This document shows positions 23,324 through 31,943 of a stretch of 64,000 nt of DNA, one piece after another. The position numbers and the translations under genes are program-made. The DNA comes from Candidatus Gastranaerophilales bacterium. Lineage in GTDB: Bacteria; Cyanobacteriota; Vampirovibrionia; Gastranaerophilales; Gastranaerophilaceae. The DNA lies in assembly GCA_944323695.1 (NCBI GenBank), contig CALUTI010000003.1:150863-214862 (forward strand), in the 5' to 3' direction. The first letter of the stretch is position 1, and every line of letters begins with the position of its first letter. The notes beneath the pieces were generated by a model. It did no database searches. It was given only the letters and a program-made list of their open reading frames with translations, and was not told the DNA's origin.

Positions 23324-24484
23324 TTATAACGCACGAATAATAGATTTAATATTCTCATCGGTAATTTTCAAAAGTGCTACGGTTTTTGCAGTGTCATCAA
23401 GGTTACCGAGAGATTTCAAAACTTCTGCGGTTTTTAGAATAATAGTTTGATTATTACATTTTAAAAGTTCGCGTATTGCAATCAAATCCGTTGCAAAATC
23501 AAGCGCCGTAAACACAAACGGGCTGTCTTCTCTTAGCTCTGCATTAACCTTTGATAATAGTTCCTTTTTATCTATATTAAAAAGAAGTTTTTTAATATCA
23601 TGGATTTCATTTTTTGTGTTTTTATCTTCATCGAAAAGGTATTCATCGTTTTCAGTCAAAGTCTCGAATTTTTCACGAGCGTTCAGCAGAACAACTGCAG
23701 CGCGGCTGTCCTCGTATTTTTTTTCAATATATTCCAAAACTTCAAACAATTCAAAATCAAATACCTGCGCAAGCCCTAAAATTTCACCTAAACCGTTTAT
23801 AATATAATTCACAACCAAAAGCCCGTTTTCAAAATTGTCGTCAATTATATCGAAAATACTTTCCAAATAAGGAATTTCGCCTGCAATATTCTCCGCCATA
23901 GAAGAATTTTTCATAGCCTCAATAATTTGAGGCAACGCGTCTTTGTTTCCGTATGCGGTTAAAAATTTTACGGCAGCGAGTTTTTCAAAATCGTCATCAG
24001 ATTTTAATTTTTCAAGCGCCCCATTATATGAACTTTCTTCTTTCATAACAGAAAGAGTTGCCGCGCAATTGGTGTTGAGGTATTCATTATCGGTATAAGA
24101 ATTTTTCTTCAGAAGTTCGATTGCAAGCGGATCTTGTATATATGAAAAAAACTTTGCCGCATAAGTTTTTTCATCGTCGGTACCGTTTTCCAAAAGCCCA
24201 AGCATTCTGTCTGTCAAATCCTCATCCGCATACTTTGCAAGAGTAGATGCGACAAATTCTTCGTAAGACGGCGAATAATATTTCAAAAAAGACAAAACCG
24301 TCTGCCAATTGTGTTCATTTGTAGCATTTTCAAGTCTTTGTGCAACATTTTGTTTCACGAAATCAAACAAGAAACTGTCCTTTTCGACCAATTCAGCAAA
24401 AAGTTTTTCATCTGCATTATCCATCAAATGTCGAGCGGCATATTCATATTCTTTCGGATTTTTACCGGTTAATTTTTTAAGCAT
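23324..24484 (-). CDS. HEAT-repeat-like protein, 386 residues
   Basis: The whole protein is built of paired short helices with acidic loops, for example YAAKFFSYIQDPLAIELLKK, NCAATLSVMKEE and AAVKFLTAYGNKDALPQII, typical of HEAT/armadillo-like alpha-solenoids. No signal peptide, membrane segment or enzyme motif is visible, so it is probably a cytoplasmic scaffold. I start at 24484 (MLKKLTGKNPKEYEY) because AAGGA lies upstream; an in-frame ATG seven codons earlier lacks one. The stop is only 14 bases from the antisense promoter of peptide locus A. Partners are unknown. Confidence 0.65.
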   Translation of the reverse strand: MLKKLTGKNPKEYEYAARHLMDNADEKLFAELVEKDSFLFDFVKQNVAQRLENATNEHNWQTVLSFLKYYSPSYEEFVASTLAKYADEDLTDRMLGLLENGTDDEKTYAAKFFSYIQDPLAIELLKKNSYTDNEYLNTNCAATLSVMKEESSYNGALEKLKSDDDFEKLAAVKFLTAYGNKDALPQIIEAMKNSSMAENIAGEIPYLESIFDIIDDNFENGLLVVNYIINGLGEILGLAQVFDFELFEVLEYIEKKYEDSRAAVVLLNAREKFETLTENDEYLFDEDKNTKNEIHDIKKLLFNIDKKELLSKVNAELREDSPFVFTALDFATDLIAIRELLKCNNQTIILKTAEVLKSLGNLDDTAKTVALLKITDENIKSIIRAL

Positions 24485-24553
24485 ATAAATCCTTATAAGA
24501 CACAAAAGTCAGATGTTTTTAAACATCTTGCACCAATATATTCATAAAAGAAA

Positions 24554-25159
24554 TTAATCTAAATAAAATACGGTAATAACTTTATGCCCTTCTTCTGCGT
24601 ATTGCACTGCATTATGAAGTGTTTTACTTGTATGAGACAAAAAGCATATTAATTGATTACAATCGTCAATAATTTCTCTGTTGCAAACACGTGACGCATC
24701 AGCCAAAGTCATCATTGCGCGGTCAGAGTGTTCAACGATATTCGGAACTCCGATTAATTGATCCTGAACGTCAGACGGCTGCTGGCCGATAGTTTGCGGC
24801 AGAATAACTTTAAGTTTATCCGGATTAGCCTTCATAGCCCCGCGGATAGCAGCAGCGTTAGTACCTGAAGAGCCGCCGGAAGTTATAATTGTATTACCCT
24901 GCATAACAAGCGCTGTTGCAAGGGTTTCAATCATTTGCTGATGTGTAATCGGCAGGTTACGGCTTCCGATAATTGCAATCCTTTTTGCTGACTGTTTAAT
25001 TGTAGCAAGCTCCATTGCAAGTTCATCAACGGTATTTGGCGAGTTCGATTTGACAACATCCATATCATCATCAATAGGAACAACTATTGAACTTTGTTTT
25101 TCTTTGTCATCATCTTTTGAACTCATAAAAATTTCTACCATTTTCCCTACCTTTTGCAA
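24554..25159 (-). CDS. DprA-like SLOG-fold protein
   Basis: The core KRIAIIGSRNLPITHQQM, then ITSGGSSGTNAAAIRGA and KLKVILPQTIGQQP, is a Rossmann-like SLOG/DprA fold, as in the cyanobacterial 'DNA recombination-mediator protein A' group. At about 200 residues it lacks the SAM and winged-helix domains of full DprA. The first 60 residues are charged and probably disordered. Several in-frame ATGs exist; a start at the later MSSKDDDKEKQ is possible. It is divergent from the UvrD helicase gene. DNA binding is plausible but a nucleotide-sensing SLOG role is an alternative. Confidence 0.7.
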   Translation of the reverse strand: MQKVGKMVEIFMSSKDDDKEKQSSIVVPIDDDMDVVKSNSPNTVDELAMELATIKQSAKRIAIIGSRNLPITHQQMIETLATALVMQGNTIITSGGSSGTNAAAIRGAMKANPDKLKVILPQTIGQQPSDVQDQLIGVPNIVEHSDRAMMTLADASRVCNREIIDDCNQLICFLSHTSKTLHNAVQYAEEGHKVITVFYLD

Positions 25160-25221
25160 TTAATATTTTTTTCGCTTATGATGTATTATAGCATGAAAAA
25201 CAGATTTTGGGAATAGGTTTT

Positions 25222-27714
25222 GTGGAAAATATATTAGAAAATCTTAATAAGGAACAGAAAGAGGCTGTTGAGACAGTAAAAGGACCTCTGTTAATACTTG
25301 CAGGGGCAGGCTCAGGAAAGACAAAAGTTTTAACAACACGTATTGCATATTTAATCCAAAACAATTACGCAAGAGCGCGTGATATCCTTGCGGTTACGTT
25401 TACAAACAAGGCTGCGCGGGAAATGAAAGAGCGTTTGGGAAGTATTCTGGGCGAAGAAACCGTAAAATATATGTGGGTAGGCACATTTCACGGGATTTGC
25501 GGAAGAATTTTACGCGAAAATATTGAAAACTATAATTTTCAATCAGGTAAAAAATTAGACAAAAATTTCAGTATTTACGACGAAACCGACTCTGTAGCAG
25601 TTCTAAAACAGGTTATTAAAAAGTTAAACATTGATGACAAGATTTATCAGCCCAAACTCGTAAAGGCCGTAATTTCAAATGCTAAAAACAAAATGCAGGA
25701 TGCCTATACCTTTGCGACATTTGCAAGAGATTTTAAATCCCAAAAGATTGCATCAATTTTTGAGGAATACGAAAACACCTTAAATAACAACAATGCAATA
25801 GACTTTGACGACATGCTTTTGCTGACTGTAAAACTTCTTGAACAAAACGCACAGGTCAGAGAGTATTATTACAACAAATTCAAGCACATACTCGTTGATG
25901 AGTACCAAGACACAAACCTTGCGCAATATATGCTTGTTAACATGCTTTATACCAATAAGCAAAAGGAAGTTCCGCCGGAAAGGTCATTGTGTGTTGTAGG
26001 TGATGTTGACCAATCAATTTACAGCTGGCGCGGAGCGGATTATACAATTATATTGAACTTTAAGCGCGATTTTAAGGATGCAAAACTCATCAAACTTGAA
26101 CAAAATTACCGTTCTACCGCAAATATTTTGAACGTCGCAAACGCAATTATAGAAAATAATCAGGAGCGTGTGGAAAAATACTTATACTCTCAAAAAGGCG
26201 ACGGGGAGCTTATAGATTACTACGAAGCGCAGGATGAGGCTGATGAAGCCAATTTTATTGTAAGTAAAATCAAACAAAACAGCGGCGGAGATTACAATCG
26301 CTACGCAATTTTATATCGTACAAATTCTCAATCCCGTGCACTTGAAGAAGCCTGTATGGCTGCCGGTATTCCTTATAGAATTTACGGCGGTCTGAAATTC
26401 TATGACCGTAAAGAAATTAAAGATATAATTGCATATTTAAGACTAATCTATAACACGGATGATTCACAGAGTTTACGACGCATTATAAATGTTCCGAAGC
26501 GTGCAATCGGCGAAACAACTATTAAAAATCTTCAAAAATTCGCTGATGAACGGGATTTAAGCCTCTTTCAGGCAATTGTAGAGTTGGACGAGGATAGTGA
26601 AATTACATCCAAAACTCAAAGTAAACTCAAAGACTTTGCCGCACTGATTTTAAGATTCAGAGATGCACAGAAAAGTTACAATTTGAGGGAATTTGTAACA
26701 CTTGTTATAGAAAAAACAGGTTATCTGGCTGAACTACAGCTTCAAAACACTCCGGAAGCCGATGCTGATATTGAAAACTTGCAGGAATTGGTCAACGTAG
26801 CGGAAGAATTTGAGCCAGAAGAACTTGATAATGCTTTGGGTGAATTCTTGCAGCAGGTAGCACTTGTATCTGACGTCGACGGAATGGACAACATATCAAA
26901 TAATGTTACGTTAATGACTTTACATTCCGCAAAAGGTCTTGAGTTTCCGGTTGTTTTTCTGGCAGGTATGGACGAAGGTGTTTTCCCGCACCAAAGAACC
27001 TTTAATTCTCTTTCGGAACTGGAAGAAGAACGCAGGCTTATGTATGTCGGAGTAACGCGTGCGGAAGAAAAATTATACCTGATTTCCGCTAAACGCCGCC
27101 AGATGTGGGGGGAATATAAATACTATAATCCTTCAAGATTTATTGAAGAAATTCCGCGCAAACTCCTTGAAATGTCTACTTTTGAAGGCAGATCAGAAAG
27201 CTCATCAACCTTCCGCGATGCAGTATCTAAAGTTAAGACAGGAGATTCCGGAAGAAATTATTCAACTGCGCAGGCTGACAGCTATGGTTATGTAAAACCG
27301 ACCACAGGCTTCGGAAAAGGTTTTGTGGCACCGCAAAAGCGTAATCAGCAAACTAACCAAACTAACCGCACGCCGAGCAGAACAATCCTTGTTAAATCAC
27401 AAGCAAACAAACAGCGTGATGAAGAAAGGGTTAAAGAGCTGTTTAAAGACAATGCCATAAAACGCATGATAGAGGAACGCAACCGGAAAAATCAACAGGA
27501 GCTTTTTGAAGAACAGGAAAAACGCAGACAACGTGAAGATACCACTATAGATTACGTTTTTAACGTAGGAGAACGAGTTTTCCACGAAAAATTAGGCGTC
27601 GGGCATATAACAGATGTAATGACAATAGGCGAAAGCATAATGTACACAATAGATTTTGGTAAAATGGGCAAAAAAGCCATGGATGCCGCCTACGCTAAAC
27701 TTAAAAAGTTTTAA
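25222..27714 (+). CDS. pcrA: UvrD/PcrA-type ATP-dependent DNA helicase
   Basis: This is a superfamily 1A 3'-5' helicase for repair and replication fork clearance. The 830 residues show motif I LAGAGSGKT, Ia AVTFTNKAAREMKERL, II VDEYQDTN, III GDVDQSIYSWRGAD, IV QNYRSTANIL, V TLHSAKGLEFPVVF and VI EERRLMYVGVTRA. A C-terminal linker leads to the Tudor-like end GERVFHEKLGVGHITDV typical of PcrA. I start at GTG 25222 behind AATAGG; a TTG five codons earlier is possible. The gene stands alone, divergent from the DprA-like gene, and is followed by a repeat-rich gap. Confidence 0.94.
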   Translation: MENILENLNKEQKEAVETVKGPLLILAGAGSGKTKVLTTRIAYLIQNNYARARDILAVTFTNKAAREMKERLGSILGEETVKYMWVGTFHGICGRILRENIENYNFQSGKKLDKNFSIYDETDSVAVLKQVIKKLNIDDKIYQPKLVKAVISNAKNKMQDAYTFATFARDFKSQKIASIFEEYENTLNNNNAIDFDDMLLLTVKLLEQNAQVREYYYNKFKHILVDEYQDTNLAQYMLVNMLYTNKQKEVPPERSLCVVGDVDQSIYSWRGADYTIILNFKRDFKDAKLIKLEQNYRSTANILNVANAIIENNQERVEKYLYSQKGDGELIDYYEAQDEADEANFIVSKIKQNSGGDYNRYAILYRTNSQSRALEEACMAAGIPYRIYGGLKFYDRKEIKDIIAYLRLIYNTDDSQSLRRIINVPKRAIGETTIKNLQKFADERDLSLFQAIVELDEDSEITSKTQSKLKDFAALILRFRDAQKSYNLREFVTLVIEKTGYLAELQLQNTPEADADIENLQELVNVAEEFEPEELDNALGEFLQQVALVSDVDGMDNISNNVTLMTLHSAKGLEFPVVFLAGMDEGVFPHQRTFNSLSELEEERRLMYVGVTRAEEKLYLISAKRRQMWGEYKYYNPSRFIEEIPRKLLEMSTFEGRSESSSTFRDAVSKVKTGDSGRNYSTAQADSYGYVKPTTGFGKGFVAPQKRNQQTNQTNRTPSRTILVKSQANKQRDEERVKELFKDNAIKRMIEERNRKNQQELFEEQEKRRQREDTTIDYVFNVGERVFHEKLGVGHITDVMTIGESIMYTIDFGKMGKKAMDAAYAKLKKF

Positions 27715-27837
27715 TCAAATTTTTATATCTTTCCATAAAAACTATTATCTGCCTAAGGCAGGACAACATATTGTGCCAGAATTGGTAAAGGCGCTTTATA
27801 CGATTATTTTTAAAACAACACAATCATTAGTAATACC
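27715..27837. other. Gap after pcrA with a partial terminal-repeat copy
   Basis: CATAAAAACTATTAT at 27734-27748 matches the inner 15 bases of the terminal repeat of the adjacent element, suggesting an older, decayed insertion. A short palindrome GCCTAAGGC lies at about 27751. No gene is seen. Confidence 0.45.
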
Positions 27838-28290
27838 GCTTTACATAAAAACTATTATGAGTACATGGTACTTTCTTGTACCGACAAGAAAGTACCCAAA
27901 GAAACTCTCGACCGGAACTGCACTCGCTAATCATTACTATAACTCAGCCCAAGCTCGCAAACTCGCTTTTACGTCATCCCGCACTTGTTGCGGGATCTAA
28001 AAAACAACCGCTCAGACAATGCTCGCTTTGTTGTTGCTTCGTTATGTAATGATTGCTCGTTCCGTTAAGGTCGAACCATTTTGTCATACCGCGCCGTTGT
28101 CCTTAGGCGCGGGAAAAGATTGCAAGCGCCAGCTTGCAACGGCACGGATGTGCGCCCGTCAGGGCTTGAGCAATCCGAAGGATTGCAAGTAAACACGCAT
28201 GTTTTTCTTTTTCGGTTCACTTTTTCTTTTTACATCGCAATAAAAAGAAAAAGTGAACAAAAGATTCCTATAATAGTTTTTATGTAAAGC
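27838..28290. mobile_element. 453-bp non-autonomous element with 21-bp terminal inverted repeats
   Basis: The ends are perfect inverted copies: GCTTTACATAAAAACTATTA at 27838 and its complement up to 28290 (21 bp in full). The interior is more GC-rich than the flanks and full of hairpins (CCCGCACTTGTTGCGGG at about 27979; AAGAAAGTAC pairs near the left end; TTTTTCTTTTT near the right end). It carries no transposase gene. The right-edge sequence from 63896 begins with the same terminal repeat. No clear target duplication is visible. This looks like a MITE; its transposase source is unknown. Confidence 0.7.
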
Positions 28291-28344
28291 CATACTTGAT
28301 AAAACCTTTTTATTTTAGTAAAATAGAATAAAAAGCGGGGTTTT

Positions 28345-29055
28345 ATGTCTGAAAAAAGAATTTTAATAGTTGATGACGATGATGAAATAAGAGAACTTCT
28401 GGAATTTGACGTTGCTCAAAGCGGATATTTTGTTGATACGGCAAAAGACGGATTGGAAGGACTTAACAAAGCATTAAACAACACTTATGATTTGATTTTG
28501 CTGGATGTTATGATGCCCAAAATGAACGGGTTTGACGTGTGCAAAAATATTCGTCAGGCAAAACTTGCAATACCTATTTTAATGCTTACCGCAAAAGGTA
28601 CCATTGACGACAAAACCGAAGGTTTTGACTGCGGGGCCGATGATTATCTGGTCAAACCGTTTGATATTCAGGAGGTGCTTTTAAGAATACGTGTTCTTTT
28701 ACGACGCAACAATATGGAGGAAGAAAAAAATTCTCTGTCTGATGAGATTTTGAGCGTGGGAGATATTACTATTTCGCCTGAAACTTTGGAAGCCGTTATA
28801 GTTAATAAAAAAGTTAAACTGACTCCTACGGAATTTGAAATTTTGTATTGCCTTATGCAGCATTTTAACAACCCCGTTACGCTTGCAACATTATTGGATG
28901 AAGTTTGGGGTTATGACAGCAACGAAGATGTAAGGATGCTTCGGGTTCATGTGGGCGGCTTGAGAAATAAAATTGAGCCTGATACAAAAAATCCAAAATA
29001 TCTTCATACAGTCACAAATGTAGGCTACAAATTAACGCCTTTTGCGGAGGGTTAA
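28345..29055 (+). CDS. OmpR/PhoB-family response regulator
   Basis: The receiver domain starts RILIVDDDDEIRELLEF with the acidic pocket, has the phospho-acceptor Asp54 in LILLDVMMPKMNG, Thr82 in LMLTAK and Lys104 in YLVKPF. The C-terminal winged helix has LTPTEFEILYCLM, VWGYDSNEDVRMLRVHVGGL and TVTNVGYKL. The length of 236 residues is standard. The sensor kinase gene follows after three bases, so this is a cognate pair. The promoter region coincides with the end of the 453-bp element, which may have brought or disrupted regulatory sequence. Confidence 0.94.
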   Translation: MSEKRILIVDDDDEIRELLEFDVAQSGYFVDTAKDGLEGLNKALNNTYDLILLDVMMPKMNGFDVCKNIRQAKLAIPILMLTAKGTIDDKTEGFDCGADDYLVKPFDIQEVLLRIRVLLRRNNMEEEKNSLSDEILSVGDITISPETLEAVIVNKKVKLTPTEFEILYCLMQHFNNPVTLATLLDEVWGYDSNEDVRMLRVHVGGLRNKIEPDTKNPKYLHTVTNVGYKLTPFAEG

Positions 29056-29058
29056 TCT

Positions 29059-30735
29059 ATGGCATTCAAATTCAAACGTCTCAAAATTGTTGAACAAATT
29101 GTAATAGTTTTTTTCTTCGCTGTCCTCATACCAACAACTATCAGCGGTTTTATTATCAACAACATTAACCAGCAGTCCGTAAGGTCGCAACTGCGCGAAA
29201 CTGCTGTTTTGATTGCCAATATGGTATCGGATGAGATAGATTTTTTCCTCAGCCAAAACCAAATGACGTTGAGCCAAATCGCATATACTCTTAACTATCT
29301 TGATACGCCCCAAAGAAAACAGGATTTTTTGGATAGCTTGGAAAAGAAAGTCCCCGGATGCGATGAAATAATGATAGTTAAATATCAAAGCGAATTGGAT
29401 GAAATTAACAAACACAGCCGTGAAAATAAAAAAGCCGTGTTATATACAAAATTGAAAAACGGCGATTATTTGACGATTACTTATGATGTTGAAAACTTAA
29501 GGTCAAAACTTTTTAAATCTTTGGACGAAGACACAAGACAAATTTATGTTCTTGACGAAAACGGAAAACTTATTGCCGCTCATAATTATACTGATGAAGT
29601 ATTTCAAAAAACAATGGAGCTTTTACCCAAATATCGTGTTTATGATGATCCTGTTATTTTTGGTGACGTTAAAAACCAGCCGATTGTATATGTTACAAAA
29701 GAAGATCCTAAAATTACAATCATTGTAAATACTACAGAAGGAATTACAAAACGTGCCATTAATGATAACCGATTTAAAATTATACTTTCCGTACTTGCTG
29801 CAACAATTACAATTCTCACAGTCACAGCATTATATACATACTATCTTTACATAAATATCAGACAATTATTTAAGGGTATAATCGCGATTTCAAAAGGTAA
29901 TTACAATCGCCAAATAAGACTTTTAACAACAGCATTTACACCTTATGAAATAGTTTTCCTTGCATTTGAGTTCAACAAAATGGCTAATGCTATTCATAAA
30001 TCTTACCTGCAGCTTCAAAAAAATAACGTTGAATTAAAAGAATTAAACGAATTCAGGTCAAACCTCATTGATACGGTAAGCCATGAATTAAGGACACCTT
30101 TGACAAGTATTCAGGGTTACACAACGCGGCTTATGCGTCAGGATATTACAATTGATGAAGAAACCAAACAAAAATCTCTGCGGGTTATTAAAGAACAGTC
30201 AGAAAAATTGCAGCGATTGATTGAGGATTTGTTGACAATTCCTGATATTGAAAGAATGAGGTTGAAAACAGTTAACGAACCGGTTAATTTGCAAGATGTT
30301 CTTGAACGTTCGGAAATGCTTTTACGTAAAAAAGACGGTAGAACAATTGTAATAAAAATAAAAGATGATTTCCCGCAAGTTTATGCAGATAAAGGAAGGC
30401 TTGAACAGGTTTTTGTAAATCTTCTTGAAAACGCCGTCAAATACTCTTATCCTGAATCCGTTATACGGGTTGAAACAGATGTTAAAGACAATAAAGCAAG
30501 AATTCTTGTTAAAAATGATTGTGATGTAATTCCAAAAGAAAAACTTCAGCGGCTTTTTGGGAAATTCATCAGGTTGGAAGACAATACAACAAGAACAACA
30601 CGCGGAACAGGGTTAGGATTATTTATAGTAAAAGGTCTGGTTGAAGCGATGAATGGTAAAATTGAATTATCTTCATCAACCGGCTGCGGATTTTGTGCGG
30701 AAGTCACTTTGAATTTGGCAGGAGTTGCTGTATAA
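29059..30735 (+). CDS. Membrane sensor histidine kinase
   Basis: The kinase has two membrane segments (VFFFAVLIPTTISGFII near residue 20 and IILSVLAATITILTVTALYT near residue 245). They bracket an extracytoplasmic sensor domain of about 200 residues, followed by a HAMP linker. The HisKA box is SHELRTPLTSIQGYTTRL with the phospho-His near residue 341. The ATPase domain shows the N box NLLENAVKYSY and the G box TRGTGLGLFIVKGL. The 558 residues are typical. It is co-transcribed with the response regulator upstream and with tadA, whose ATG follows its stop directly. The signal is unknown. Confidence 0.92.
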   Translation: MAFKFKRLKIVEQIVIVFFFAVLIPTTISGFIINNINQQSVRSQLRETAVLIANMVSDEIDFFLSQNQMTLSQIAYTLNYLDTPQRKQDFLDSLEKKVPGCDEIMIVKYQSELDEINKHSRENKKAVLYTKLKNGDYLTITYDVENLRSKLFKSLDEDTRQIYVLDENGKLIAAHNYTDEVFQKTMELLPKYRVYDDPVIFGDVKNQPIVYVTKEDPKITIIVNTTEGITKRAINDNRFKIILSVLAATITILTVTALYTYYLYINIRQLFKGIIAISKGNYNRQIRLLTTAFTPYEIVFLAFEFNKMANAIHKSYLQLQKNNVELKELNEFRSNLIDTVSHELRTPLTSIQGYTTRLMRQDITIDEETKQKSLRVIKEQSEKLQRLIEDLLTIPDIERMRLKTVNEPVNLQDVLERSEMLLRKKDGRTIVIKIKDDFPQVYADKGRLEQVFVNLLENAVKYSYPESVIRVETDVKDNKARILVKNDCDVIPKEKLQRLFGKFIRLEDNTTRTTRGTGLGLFIVKGLVEAMNGKIELSSSTGCGFCAEVTLNLAGVAV

Positions 30736-31161
30736 ATGAATTTTATGGAGTCTGCTATTGATATTGCAAAAACTGTGCAAGGTGAAATTGCTGTCGGGGC
30801 AGTTGTAGTTAAAAACGGTGAAATCATTGCATCTTCCGCAAACAAAAAAGAACAGGATAAAGATGTAACATCCCATGCAGAAATCCTTGCATTACGTATG
30901 GCAGCTAAAAAACTGGACAGCTGGCGTCTGGATGACTGTGATTTATATGTAACTCTTGAACCATGCCCGATGTGCGCCTGGGCAATTATAAATTCAAGAA
31001 TTAAAAATGTTTACTTTGGCTCTTTTGATACAAATTACGGCGCATTAGGCTCAAAAATTGACTTAAGACAAATTGCGAATTCAAAACTCAAAGTCTATGG
31101 CGGAATCATGGAAAAAGAATGTGATAAAATATTAGAGGAATGCTTTAAGGAGTTAAGATGA
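30736..31161 (+). CDS. tadA: tRNA-specific adenosine deaminase TadA
   Basis: TadA converts A34 of tRNA-Arg(ACG) to inosine. The 141-residue protein has the zinc site HAE (His47, catalytic Glu49) and PCPMCAWA (Cys77 and Cys80), with the flanking SWRLDDCDLYVTLEPC. The N-terminus is a little shorter than the E. coli protein. Its start codon abuts the kinase stop and its stop overlaps the next gene (ATGA), so it is translated as part of the two-component operon. No functional link to the kinase is implied. Confidence 0.94.
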   Translation: MNFMESAIDIAKTVQGEIAVGAVVVKNGEIIASSANKKEQDKDVTSHAEILALRMAAKKLDSWRLDDCDLYVTLEPCPMCAWAIINSRIKNVYFGSFDTNYGALGSKIDLRQIANSKLKVYGGIMEKECDKILEECFKELR

Positions 31162-31937
31162 TTACAAAAGCCGAAATTGATAATCTTGTAAAAGAATACG
31201 AAACAGAAGAATTTATAAAAGACGATCCTGTCAGGTTTCCAAATAGATTTAAAGATAAAAAGGACATTGAGATAGCCGGTTTTATGGCATCTCTTGTCGC
31301 ATACGGCAGACGTGACGTTTTCACAAAAAAATTAGACCAACTTTTTAACCTGGCGCAAAATGAACCTCACAATTTTATAATTAATTTTGAACCGGAGATT
31401 TTGGGCGATTTCAATTACAGATTCGGAAAGCCTGATGATTTTGCACAAATTTTTTCTATAATGAAAGAATTATATAAAAAAGACGGCGGATTGGAAGAAC
31501 TTTTCAAATACGGGTATAATTTAACCCCTCACCCGGCCCTCTCCCACAAGGGGAGAGGGGAAAGTGCGTTTACTATGCTTACTACGGTCACGGATTATTT
31601 TTATTCCCGTGCAAAAAATCCCAGACAAGGGTTTTATTTTATGGTACCAAATCCCAGAAACGGCGGTGCTATGAAACGTATGTGTATGTTTTTGCGATGG
31701 ATGGTCAGAAAAGGGCCGGTGGATTTTGGAATATGGAACTTTATGCCGGCATCTGATTTGTTAATTCCTCTGGATGTTCACGTTGCGAGAATTTCACGTG
31801 AAATGGGACTTTTAACCCGTACATCCAACGATTTTAAAGCAGTATTGGAATTGACAGAAAATTTACGCAAACTTGACCACGAAGATCCCGTCAAATACGA
31901 CTTTGCAATGTTTGGTTACGGAGTGAATAATAAATAG
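31158..31937 (+). CDS. TIGR02757-like protein carrying an in-frame palindromic-repeat insertion
   Basis: The sequence VRFPNRFKDKKDIEIAGFMA and the C-terminal MKRMCMFLRWMVRKGPVDFGIW, MPASDLLIPLDVHVARISRE match the TIGR02757 family, proteins with a helix-hairpin-helix glycosylase-like fold of uncertain function. The 259 residues include a foreign-looking segment, TPHPALSHKGRG (about residues 123-134). It is encoded by a GC-rich CCCTCACCC-family repeat at 31526-31562 that preserves the frame. The start overlaps the tadA stop (ATGA). The family identity is good; whether the insertion is tolerated or removed is not known. Confidence 0.75.
   Translation: MITKAEIDNLVKEYETEEFIKDDPVRFPNRFKDKKDIEIAGFMASLVAYGRRDVFTKKLDQLFNLAQNEPHNFIINFEPEILGDFNYRFGKPDDFAQIFSIMKELYKKDGGLEELFKYGYNLTPHPALSHKGRGESAFTMLTTVTDYFYSRAKNPRQGFYFMVPNPRNGGAMKRMCMFLRWMVRKGPVDFGIWNFMPASDLLIPLDVHVARISREMGLLTRTSNDFKAVLELTENLRKLDHEDPVKYDFAMFGYGVNNK
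31526..31562. repeat. CCCTCACCC-family repeat inside a coding sequence
   Basis: CCCCTCACCCGGCCCTCTCC followed by CACAAGGGGAGAGGGG is a partial palindrome that is much more GC-rich than the surrounding gene. It is read in frame as TPHPALSHKGRG. Related copies are at 10340 and at both ends of the ispE insertion. Confidence 0.7.
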
Positions 31938-31943
31938 ACTTAT

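Noticed and set aside
28081..28287. A 68-codon frame inside the 453-bp element
   Set aside because: It lacks a ribosome site, runs through hairpins and the terminal repeat, and has no recognisable motif.
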